Made by a program: the position numbers and the translations under genes | The notes under the pieces: model-generated | Told to the model about the DNA's origin: nothing | What the model saw: only the letters and a program-made list of their open reading frames with translations | Databases searched by the model: none | NCBI GenBank assembly: GCA_033032175.1 | Contig: CM065321.1 | Span: 9,942,501-10,006,500, forward strand | Reading direction: 5' to 3' | Length of the DNA: 64,000 nt | From: Saturnia japonica | Taxonomy: Eukaryota; Arthropoda; Insecta; Lepidoptera; Saturniidae | Part shown: in pieces, positions 55,425 to 64,000 of the stretch | How positions within the stretch are numbered: position 1 is the first letter of the stretch | Layout: every line of letters begins with the position of its first letter

Positions 55425-56990
55425 GTGGTGAAGACTAGGGCGCAAGCTAAGCTGCGGGAAACGGGAGACGATCATTGTACCGACGTGATCATGAGCGAAC
55501 CCACACCATCTAAGTCCACGGCCACGGCAGCTCTAATCTCTGGAGCACGCTCGATCGTATCTGAAAGTTCCAGGTCAGTACGGTCAACTGCTACTATCAG
55601 AGCTCAAAAGCTTGCACTGGAAGCTGAACATATAAGAAAAGTAGCTAAAGCAGAAGCAGCAGCAATAGCAGCAGAAGCCGAAGCAGCAGCAGCCACCGCC
55701 GAGCGCAAAGCTGCTGAACTGGAGCTGAAGGCTCAGCTTATGATGTTGGACTCGGAAAGTGGGAGGAGTCAAAGGGGCTCTCGTTCTTCAGTGCGAGATT
55801 GGTTACATAATTCAGATATTATTAATGAAAACGTTATGGCAGAGCTCAATAATATCGGCTACCACATTTAACAAACGTCTCGAAAAAATAGGATTTCGCC
55901 AAAGTTTGAATAAATGTGGTGGAAGAAGCTCGCGAGGGCCATTTCAATCTACTACCACAGCGAACATTCCTAATATCACTACTAGTATACAACACAATAC
56001 TACTGAATTAAAAACACAACAGCCCACTGACATATCTTTATTAGCACAGGCTATAAGATCGCTCAGCAGTGCCAAGCACAAATGTAGAGACAGCAGGCTG
56101 CCTATTTTCGATGGTAAGCCTTTGGACTGGCTGGCCTTCAAGTGACTCTACGAGGACAGCAAGGGCACCTTTTCTGCGACTGAGAACTTGACACGCATCG
56201 GCATGAGTCTCAGAAGAGCAGCTCGTGAGGCAGTTTCAGTTCTTCTCGTGTCAGCTCATGATCCTGCCGTAGTTATGGACGCATTAGAAATGAGGTTTGG
56301 TAGATCTGAATCGATAGTTCTCAATGAAATTATCTCCGTTCGCTCTTTACCTAAATTAAATTCTGAAAACTGTGATCTTAATAAATTCGCTTGTAGAGTT
56401 CTAAATTGTGTAGAGATTATGAGGCTCCTCAATCAGAGATGTTACTTAGAATCTCCAGAGCTTTTTAAAGCTATTTTAATTAAATTAACGCCTCTATTGC
56501 GTAATAAATGGACCGAATTTGGTATGACACATTTTTTACCTCAGGGACAGACTAAGCTTGAGCTATTGGCACAATTTTTATCTCGAGAGGTCGAGTTGCA
56601 GTTCAAGTTTGGTTTAATTCCAGATCCCTTGGTTCCATTTATAAGGTTTGAAAAAGTTCATGCGGTATCATTTTCAGAATATCCTCAAAATTCGACAACA
56701 GTAAACTTTTCTAAAAAATACGTAAATTTAACAAAAAATGAAATTAGTAAACCTTGTCTTATTTGTAAACATAACCACAATTTATCAAAATGTGACAAGT
56801 GTGTAGAAATGTCTATCGGTGACTGGTGGCAGTTCGTAAAAGAAAATAAACTATGTCACAAATGTCTCAAAAAAGGTTCTCATAGTTACAAATATTGTAA
56901 GTTCACTAAAGAGATTTGTAACATTGAGGATTGCAAACCTAGGCACCATTAACTTTTGCACAATGCAGAATTTTTAGCCACGCATACGAT
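55425..56990 (+). pseudogene. gag: BEL/Pao gag (broken)
   Basis: Gag forms the virus-like particle and binds the RNA. The first frame (55425-55871) opens at GTG-GTG, where the usual ATG seems to have changed; the next in-frame ATG is at about codon 23. It holds a Ser-rich N-terminus and an Ala/Glu-rich coiled-coil segment around 55610-55745. The frame is lost between about 55845 and 55871 and resumes in the next frame. A TGA at 56143 interrupts the capsid region shortly after 'PIFDGKPLDWLAF', a conserved BEL gag motif. The stretch 56188-56952 continues the capsid and ends with two Cys/His knuckles (CxxC...H...C near 56755 and 56850). A TAA at 56950 stops it again. Confidence 0.85.
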
Positions 56991-58654
56991 TGTTGAAAAT
57001 GAACCTTACAACAACAATTATACAAGTTCACAAAATGTCTAATGAACAATCAAACGAGATTCTTACACTTACTACTTACTTGTCTGAGAAAGCTTCTTTG
57101 TCTGAGGTATCCGAAAAACCAGATTACTGTAGACCCTTTTTAAAAATCATAGCTGTCAATATCATGGGACCACTAGGCAGCGTCAACACGTATGCTTTAT
57201 TGGATGATGGCTCTACAGCTACACTAATTGATTCCAAATTATGTGAGCAGATAGGCGTCACAGGACCTGAGTCACATATTATATTAGACTGTGTTGGTGG
57301 CTTAGGCAAAAAGACTAAGGCTCAGTATGTTAAGTTCAAAATTAAAGGTCGTCATTCAGCTGACATATTTTCTATTTGCAATGCTCGTTCGATTGAGAAT
57401 CTAGGTTTATCAAAACAAAAAGTTCATGTGGATGACATCACACAGTTTCGCCACCTAAGAGATTTAGCCAACGTACTTTGTTACGAAATAGGTGAACCTA
57501 AATTAATTATTGGAATTGATAACTGGCATCTTTTGATTTCCAAGGCGACTCGGATTGGTACTAGGTCTCAGCCAGTTGCAATCAATACTAACTTAAGTTG
57601 GGTATTATTTGGTTTTGATTCCAGTAAGACTAAACCCGTAAATTTTGTCAACCACGTAAACCTTTCCGATAATGATGACTCTGAAAATTTAGGCATACTT
57701 ATTCAAAATTATTACAAATTAGATTCAATAGGTATTACTAAAAAAGAGCCTTTAAGTGAAAATAATGCTAGAGCTATAAAAATTCTTGAAGAAACTGCAC
57801 GTCGATTACCAAATAACAAGTTTGAGGTTGGGTTACCTTGGAAAGATGATAATTTTGAAATTCCAGACAGCTTTGGACATGCTCTTTCCAGATTTAGAAG
57901 CTTAGAGAGAACAATGAGCAAAGAGCCCGCCTATGCCGAACAATATAAGTTAAATATGCAAGCTATGTTTGATAACAATTACGCAGAAGGTCCCGTCAGT
58001 ATGGATCACTCTATCAAAAGACGTTGGTACTTACCACATTTCGGTGTTACCAATCCTAACAAGCCAGGTAAACTTCGTATCGTTTACGACGCGGCGGCCA
58101 AATCTAATAGAGTAAGTTTGAACTCTATGCTACTTACTGGACCGGACCTTTTCAACCCAATTTTAGATATATTTTTGCGTTTTCGCGAATTCAAAGTCGG
58201 AATGTCTGCTGACATTAGAGAAATGTTCCCCCAAATAAAAATACGCGTAGATGACAGAGATGCCCAACGTTTTCTGTGGCGGAATTCTCCTAATAAACCA
58301 ATTGAAGTGTTTAGAATGATATCTATGATATTCGGTGCAGCTTCAAGTCCTTTTTCCGCACAATTTATTAAAAATAAAAACGCGCTTGATTTTCAGAGTC
58401 AATTCCCTGAAGCTGTTGATGCTACTCTCAATGATCATTACATGGATGACTGTATAGTATCTACACCTTCAGTGGCTGAAGCAGCGCGTCTCGCTTCTGA
58501 CATTGTAACTATTCATAAAAATGCTGGTTACGAGATGAGATCTTGGGTATCAAACGAACCTAAAGCCTTATCTCTCTTTCCAAAAGAGTTTTTACTTGAT
58601 TCACCCTTAGCTAACGTAGATTTGGTTAGAGTAGCTAAATCCGTTAGAACTTAG
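56990..58654 (+). pseudogene. pol: BEL/Pao pol: protease and reverse transcriptase part
   Basis: This 554-codon frame begins within the gag-pol junction. The frame switches between about 57020 and 57045, so the first ~15 codons are probably not native. The aspartic protease site 'ALLDDGSTATLID' is at about 57194-57232, with the active Asp in DDGS at 57203-57214. The reverse transcriptase follows, with 'GKLRIVYDAAAKS', a first catalytic Asp in 'GMSADIREMFPQ', and the YMDD box at 58439-58450. All three aspartates are intact. The frame ends at a TAG near 58652 caused by a frame change, before the RT thumb. The intact stretch covers the protease and most of the RT. Confidence 0.88.
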
Positions 58655-59788
58655 TTTGGCATCCTGCTGAAGACTCTCTTAGTTTTAATGCCGAAGGTTT
58701 CAATAAGAAGGCTACTTTCTCAAAGTTTACAAAGCGCGAAGCGTTGTCTCTTATGATGTGCGTGTATGAATGATCCCCTAGGATTATTAGCGCCTCTTAT
58801 TGTAAGAGCTAAGATTTCGTTTCAAAACGTGTGGCATAAAGCTATTGATTGGGACCATCAGTTCGCTGAGGAAGATACCACCGCATGGCAAGAATTGCAC
58901 GCAGTTTGCGTTAGTTCCCTGAATAATTTTAAAATTCCACGTCGGTACAACCTCTGGGAATTTGATGATGTAGCAGTAGAAAAGGAGCTTCACTTGTTTT
59001 GTGACGCTAGTGAGTCTGCATATGCCGCAGTAGCGTATTGGCATATAATCCATTCAGATGGAACTATTAAAGTAGTGCTAATAGGTAGTAAGGTTCGAAT
59101 AACACCATTAAAACCAATTTCAATCTCACGCTTGGAACTTCAAGGCGCACTAATAGCTGCTGCACGTTTAGCGGACACTCTTTGCAACGCTCACAAATTA
59201 AAACCGAGCAACCAAATTTTTTGGTGTGACTCTATGAACGTTCTTGGGTGGCTTCGCAATGACACACGTAATTTCAAGCTTTTCGTCGCCAACCGTTTAG
59301 GCGAAATTTTAGAACTGTCTAATGTCAGTGAATGGCGATGGGTTCCAACTGCACTATATATAGCTGATGATGCTACACGCCTTAGTAGAGAACCTTTAAA
59401 CATAAAATAACGCTGGTTTGTCGGCCCAGAGTTTTTATGTTCAAATCAGTGGCCATCTGAACCTAAAGCTAATGTAATGACTAATCAATCTGATCTCAAA
59501 CCAAAGCATAGAATCATTTGTCATGCAATTGTTGATGAGCCTTTCCATCCTCTGGCTGCCATTGCAGCTAGTGCACAGCGTATTAATAGGTGGTTATGTT
59601 TAGTTCGAGCCACTGCATTAGCGCATTTATTTGCCCGTAAGCTGCTCATTTTACGCGGTAGAGTAGATAGCATTGGTTTAACTCCTTCTCATTTAACAGC
59701 TTCCAATCTACAAATGGCCGAAATTCATATTTTATGGCAAAGTCAATTAGATTGTTTCAAAGCAGAGATTACTTGCCTAAAAAAATAA
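58655..59788 (+). pseudogene. pol: BEL/Pao pol: RT connection and RNase H part
   Basis: 58657-58765 continues pol in another frame ('SFNAEGFNKKATFSKFTKRE'). A directly repeated ATGA at 58766-58773 then shifts the frame, and the next frame opens with 'DPLGLLAPLIVRAKI', a strongly conserved BEL/Pao motif. RNase H follows: 'LFCDASESAYAA' (Asp at about 59002), 'SRLELQGAL' (Glu) and 'FWCDSMNVLGWL' (Asp at 59228), the three metal-binding acidic residues. A TAA at 59408 interrupts just before 'RWFVGPEFL'. The same frame continues from 59477 to 59788 into the linker before integrase. Confidence 0.86.
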
Positions 59789-59789
59789 C

Positions 59790-61014
59790 ACACCACTACC
59801 ATGTAAAAGTAAATTGCTTAAACTTTCTCCCACTTTATGCGACGACAACTTACTTCGTTTATTCGGACGCATCACTGCTACTGAACACGTCAAGACTCCA
59901 ACCAAATGCACCATCATACTTGATGAAAGACATCCAGCTGTTCACCTCCTAGTACTCCGATACCACCAAAGAGCTGCACATGCTAACACTGAAACAGTAG
60001 TAAATGAACTCCGCCAACTTTACTGGATCATCAATTTGAGAAGCACGGTTCGTTCCGTTGCGCACAACTGCCTTTTTTGTAGACACCAGAAGGCAAAACC
60101 TGTCGATCCTCCTATGGGAAAACTTCCAGAAGCAAGACTCGCGCACTACGAAAGACCTTTCTCATTTATTGGTCTAGACTACTTCGGACCTCTCCAAGTC
60201 ACCGTAGGCCGAAGATAGGAAAAGCGGTATATCGCTCTATATACGTGCTTGGTTACGAGAGCCGTGCACTTGGAAGTAGTTTACAGCCTTACCACAGATG
60301 CAGCTATGATGAGTCTGAGAAGGTTTATTGCTCGCCGAGGATTACCACGTCAAGTTTTTTCTGACAACGGAACTGCCTTTGTCGGTTTAAGCAGAGAACT
60401 TAAGAAATTGTACGAAGAACAAATGTCAATGTTTGCCGCAAATGAGTTGATACAATGGAAGTTCATTCCACCCGCTGCTCCTTTTATGGGCGGAGCATGG
60501 GAGCGCTTAGTACGCAGTATAAAGACCGCGCTCAAAGTGACAAGTTTTATCAACTCTCCTCCTGGAAGCAGAAGCGATTGTGAATAGTAGACCTCTCACG
60601 CACGTCTCTCCTGATCCTGACTATCCCGAAGCTCTCACTCCTTTTCATTTTTTAATTGGGACGTCTTCATTCAATCGTTTATCTTTTGAAGTTGAGGAAA
60701 GCGATCTTCATGGCAGAATTCGGTGGAAAAGGGCAGCCAGAATGGCCGAACACTTTTGGCGACGTTGGTTGGTGGAGTACCTGTCTCTTCTGAATCCAAC
60801 TAAAGGAACTGGACAGCAACCAAATATAAAAGTGGGAGATGTGGTTCTAATAGCGGACAATAATTTACCTCGTGGTGTGTGGCCAAAGGGAAGAATCGTA
60901 TCTCTATATAATGGCAAGGATGAAATTCCTAGAGTAGCTGATGTCGCCACCTCTGCGGGTCAGCTAAAGAGACCCCTCAAAAAATTAATTCTTCTGTCTA
61001 GTTATGCAATTTAA
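59790..61014 (+). pseudogene. pol: BEL/Pao pol: integrase part
   Basis: Frame 59814-60218 holds the HHCC zinc-binding region ('HPAVHLLVLRYHQRAAH', then 'CLFCRHQKAKP') and the first catalytic Asp in 'FIGLDYFGP' (60177). After a TAG at 60216 the same frame continues with 'VTRAVHLEVV', Asp in 'FSDNGTAFVG' (60363) and Glu in 'GGAWERLVR' (60501). There are 61 residues between the two Asp and 45 between the second Asp and Glu. Near 60540-60565 the frame changes and several residues usual for the family appear to be missing. Frame 60580-61014 gives the C-terminus with 'NSRPLTHVSPDP' and 'LTPFHFLIG'. It stops within the last bases before the polypurine tract, and no envelope follows. Confidence 0.87.
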
Positions 61015-61029
61015 AAAAAAAGGGGAGGA
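61013..61029 (+). other. Polypurine tract
   Basis: Nine A residues followed by GGGGAGGA (61013-61029) lie directly against the 3' LTR. This is where plus-strand DNA synthesis is primed in LTR retrotransposons. Confidence 0.85.
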
Positions 61030-61209
61030 TGTTGAGAATCGGACCTTCTTTAATTTCTTTTTAATGTTTAATTTAAGAATTATATATATGTCATTTTTTT
61101 TATTAGTCGTTCAATATACGTCAAATGTAATATGTATTAAAAGATCGCCAATTTTTCCTGTTTCTCTCCTAAGCCCTAATCTTTCAAAAAAACTGAGCTA
61201 TCCGCAACA
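61030..61209 (+). repeat. 3' LTR of the BEL/Pao element (180 bp)
   Basis: Same ends and length as the 5' LTR. Comparing the two: C for T and C for A early on, G for C twice in the middle, and C for T twice near the 'cctgttt' block. Six differences in 180 bases, about 96.7 percent identity, no gaps. Confidence 0.92.
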
Positions 61210-61214
61210 GGCAC
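61210..61214 (+). repeat. Target-site duplication, right (GGCAC)
   Basis: Exact copy of 55166-55170. The sequence before the left copy and after the right copy would join to give the original insertion site. Confidence 0.85.
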
Positions 61215-62415
61215 GTTCTTCGTATATACCAAAGGTTTGTAATATAGTAGTAGCCTTTGATGCCAGTTTTCCGTCTATCTTTAAGTATTAACCACTTTAT
61301 TATACACATATTGTTGTACGTCAAGGGTAACTGTGACTAAAAATTATTCCAAAACATAATTAAAATTATATTTAAATAAATTGTTTTTTTTAAGCGATCT
61401 GGGTTACCTTCCCAAAATTGTCACATATTCACACATAGGTACATATATATTTTCAAAAAGCATATTAACAATAACTGGTCTAATTGCGCTTCGTAATATT
61501 CTTACGAATGAGGTATGATGCGAAAAGATATTTTGCACAGTTATAAGAAGAAAGAAAGTTATAACAGTTATTATACAATCCAATAAATTATTTCACACAA
61601 GCTTCGCCCGTACATTGTAATTAATGTAATTTCGATGTACAATAGTAATGTACTTCATTTTAACCATTATTAATTTTAGCTTCTATTACTAGAACTTAAT
61701 TGCTGTTACTGTTATTTAATCATTATTACATTTTTAGTAATAAAATTAGTATTATATATATTAAAAAAAACTCATTTTTATAACTCCAACAACGAAAGTA
61801 CAGCTCGTAGTAATAAAATTGAATAGGAAGTTTCATAAAACAAAAGAAAATGTAAGTATATTCGTTTATTTTTTCCTGAAATGACAGAGACATTTTTATC
61901 GTCTTTTTGATACCAAGTATCATTGTACAATGTAGTGTAAATCAAGATTGCATGACGTGATATGACACGCTTGACTCTCCCATAGGCGTATTGCCTGCCG
62001 AATTGGCATTTTGCCATGATTCAGAACTTGGCTGTGTTCCCACTAATGCAATTACAATATTATTGTTTTAATATGGCAGTTAGATAATTTAAATTTATAA
62101 ATTGTTGTGATACCGGTATGTAAAAATTCGATTAAAAAGAAATAAGACAAGTTCCCTTACCTCCACAGGATCTTGCTATTGTATGAAAGTGTATTTTTAA
62201 GTAAGCAGCCCTTAGGGTATCGTGACATGCCTCCATGACTATCCTCTGAACATGCCCCTCAACGGGCAAAACAACCTAAGTTAGGTCGCATAAAAATGGC
62301 AAGGATTGAACTTTTTAAACTTGTATATATATTATCCCTTTTATATAAAAGGGTATTGTTAAGTTCGAATACGTTATAACGATAAATATTATAAATTCGA
62401 TTATTTTTGATATCT
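61215..62415. other. No gene seen
   Basis: A+T-rich. A GC-richer block at 62200-62295 ('gtatcgtgacatgcctccat') has no repeat partner in the window. On the minus strand 'ctgtggaggtaagg' near 62160 looks like a splice donor but has no exon support. Confidence 0.35.
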
Positions 62416-62417
62416 TG

Positions 62418-62606
62418 TTATATTAAGTGAGCAATTCTTGTATATATATATATATATATACTTGTAATTGGTTTCTCGGAAACGGCTCCAACGATTTTGA
62501 TAAAACTTTGCATTTAGATTCTATTTTACATTCCAAGTTTACCGAGATAGGAGTTTTTCTTTTTTGTTTATAAGACACCGAGCACAGCTCGGTCGCCCAG
62601 ATATTT
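62418..62606 (+). repeat. Four-copy hairpin-ended family, copy 4
   Basis: Close match to 28298-28466: 'ttatattaagtgagcaattcttgtatat', an (AT)n expansion at about 62441-62460, 'aattggtttctcggaaacggctcc', 'gacaccgagcacagctcgg' and 'tcgcccagatatt'. The CCGAGC-ACA-GCTCGG hairpin is perfect, with a loop base different from copy 1. Confidence 0.7.
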
Positions 62607-62664
62607 TAATTAACAAGGCAAGATGGTGGAGTCTGTATTTCATGGTGATATTAAAATGTATTTA

Positions 62665-62860
62665 CAGGACTAACAACCGCCCACTACTTCGTACGCGTTA
62701 ATTAGAACATATAAATGAATATAAAAAATATTTCAGGTATATCACTCAGGAAGCACGTAGCTTTCTATTAGTGAAAGAACTTTCGGAATCGGTTCAGTAC
62801 TTTCAGAGATTAAGGGATTACAAATAAACTTTACCTCTTTACTCAATTCAGTACAGCTCG
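62665..62860 (-). repeat. Interspersed repeat, Helitron-like type
   Basis: 'ctaacaaccgcccactacttcgtacgcg', 'tatcactcaggaagcacgtagctttctat', 'aactttcggaatcggttcagtactttcag' and 'aaactttacctcttta'. GC-rich end to the left, A+T-rich end to the right, as in other minus-oriented members. No second copy close enough in this window. Confidence 0.45.
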
Positions 62861-63439
62861 CGCTCTTTCCCATAGAAAAAGTAAATCTGTTCAAAAAATT
62901 ATCTGACATACCATCTTCTTGAAAGTTCTTACCGTTGCTTATATGAAACCCGATGACTTTGCCAATGATCTCATAGAAGTACCAAGTTCTAGACCGTTTA
63001 ATGATAGAGATGTTTTTATTTTATACAACATTGATAATTTTTCAAGATTGTTTTTTTAAATTATGTCTATATTTACCGTTAATGATGTACGTTACCAATC
63101 TTTTTACAAGCTTTTATTTAAGTTGCTTTGGTAGTATCTGTCAAGTCTTGAAACTGAATTTTATAACAGTTACCCTCAACACATTGAGCTGAAATTTTAC
63201 TTACACATTTAGTTTGGATGGCAATGCATGGTTAGCTAAGTGACGTCATTCTAAATTCAATATGGTGGACTCTCAAAGATTGACCGGACCTGTTTTCAAT
63301 TCATTCCCATCACATGGGTATTAAATGAAAGAATTTGCTGAGAAAAATAGGAAAAAAAAAACTTTTTTTTTTGTGCAATATGATCAGCTTTTTTAGGCTC
63401 TGTAAAACAAATAAAAGGTTCTTAGGTCAGAACATTTAA

Positions 63440-63870
63440 TAAGATTCCAATGCACATTATCGATCTCGTACAATAAGTTCAAAAACCATGTTAAGCCGGT
63501 TTTATTCTTAAAAGATTATTATAAGATCGTTACATAATTCACTGTGATATTGGTAAATGACTCCCTCTCTACAAATACATTACAGATAATATGAATAAAA
63601 ACTATAAACATTATTTGCACAGTTAACAATAAAAGGAATATTGATAGGATTAATTAATTAAGAACAAAACTATTGTATTTCCCAGAATTAAGCCTCATAT
63701 TTTTGTATCTTATTATGGTCAAATAAAGTTATTGATAAACCCGATCGAGTTCCTTGTCGGTGACAGAGATGTTTTACGTATCGATGATAATATTAGTGTT
63801 TTAACGTTAATAAATGTTTCGGAGCCTAATTATTGACTAAAGTATTTTTGATTTTATCCACTACCACACC
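63440..63870 (+). repeat. LINE 3' end, second copy of the 7140-7945 element
   Basis: 'acaataagttcaaaaaccatgttaag', 'ttcttaaaagattattataa', 'gactccctctcta', 'ataaacccgatcgagttcctt', 'gtgttttaacg' and 'gagcctaattattgactaaag' follow the same order as 7625-7930. It includes only the last ORF2 codons and the 3' UTR, so it is a short 5'-truncated insertion. Confidence 0.6.
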
Positions 63871-64000
63871 TGAACTACGGAAAGGTTAGAGTCATAGAAT
63901 ATTTTATTAATTGATATTAGCCTCAGCTGAAAAAGGTCAGTGTAAAAATCTTAATGGTTACTTTTACAAATATTTTACTTAATTAATTGCCAAAAATGGA

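Larger units (their letters stand above)
55171..61209 (+). mobile_element. Full-length BEL/Pao LTR retrotransposon (6039 bp)
   Basis: The element has 5' LTR, primer binding site, gag, pol (protease, reverse transcriptase, RNase H, integrase in that order), polypurine tract and 3' LTR, flanked by a perfect 5 bp duplication. Domain order and motifs place it in BEL/Pao rather than Gypsy or Copia: the protease has the 'DDGST' signature and RNase H has 'LFCDAS'. Integrase is last and no envelope frame follows it before the polypurine tract. The two LTRs differ by six substitutions in 180 bp. The coding part carries four in-frame stops and about six frame shifts, so it cannot make its proteins. It could perhaps be mobilised in trans. 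Confidence 0.92.

Noticed and set aside
61004..61291. Possible envelope gene after integrase of the BEL element
   Set aside because: The frame runs through the polypurine tract and LTR, is translated LTR sequence, and has no signal peptide, cleavage site or fusion-protein layout.
62150..62190. Minus-strand exon end with a GTAAGG donor
   Set aside because: No acceptor, no open frame with coding character and no homology.

Overview
The window looks like intergenic or intronic DNA from an insect, most probably a moth or butterfly. It is strongly A+T-rich and I could not find a convincing host gene. It is packed with decayed transposable elements. The lepidopteran assignment rests on repeat types familiar from that order: the 'agcatacggctcacctgatgg' family, TC...CTAG Helitron-like elements beginning with variants of 'TCTATACTAATATTATAA', RTE and jockey/CR1-type LINE tails, cecropia-type and related mariners, and a BEL/Pao element. 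I cannot name the species.

Layout. 0-10 kb: short interspersed repeats, a MITE-like inverted-repeat element (about 3.76-4.29 kb), a 5'-truncated LINE (about 7.1-7.9 kb) and a hAT-like MITE (8.665-9.065 kb). 10-18.5 kb: a LINE remnant (11.48-11.89 kb), a palindromic element (13.93-14.18 kb), SINE copies and LINE 3' ends. 18.96-20.20 kb: a structurally complete but broken mariner with TA target sites. 27.07-28.28 kb: a second complete, dead mariner. 28.3-33.6 kb: Helitron-like elements, LINE tails and unclassified repeats. 34.61-35.69 kb: an uninterrupted 358-codon transposase of the IS630-Tc1-mariner superfamily with DD41D spacing, the only clearly intact long coding sequence. 36.6-48.4 kb: tRNA-derived SINEs, RTE-type LINE fragments and more repeats. 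51.5-52.5 kb: a Helitron-like element carrying internal 128-130 bp tandem repeats. 55.17-61.21 kb: a full-length BEL/Pao LTR retrotransposon. 62.4-63.9 kb: further repeats, ending with a second copy of the 7 kb LINE's 3' end.

The BEL/Pao element is the best-defined feature. It has two 180 bp LTRs that differ at six positions, a perfect 5 bp target-site duplication (GGCAC), a primer binding site matching the 3' end of tRNA-Tyr, a polypurine tract, and recognisable gag, protease, reverse transcriptase, RNase H and integrase. Four in-frame stops and about six frameshifts disable it. No envelope gene is present.

The genes do not form a cooperating system. The window is a record of successive insertions. 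The most interesting leads are the intact DD41D transposase with no clear left terminal repeat, several inverted-repeat elements I cannot assign to a family, the Helitron-like elements with internal tandem arrays, and a four-copy repeat family with a conserved terminal hairpin.
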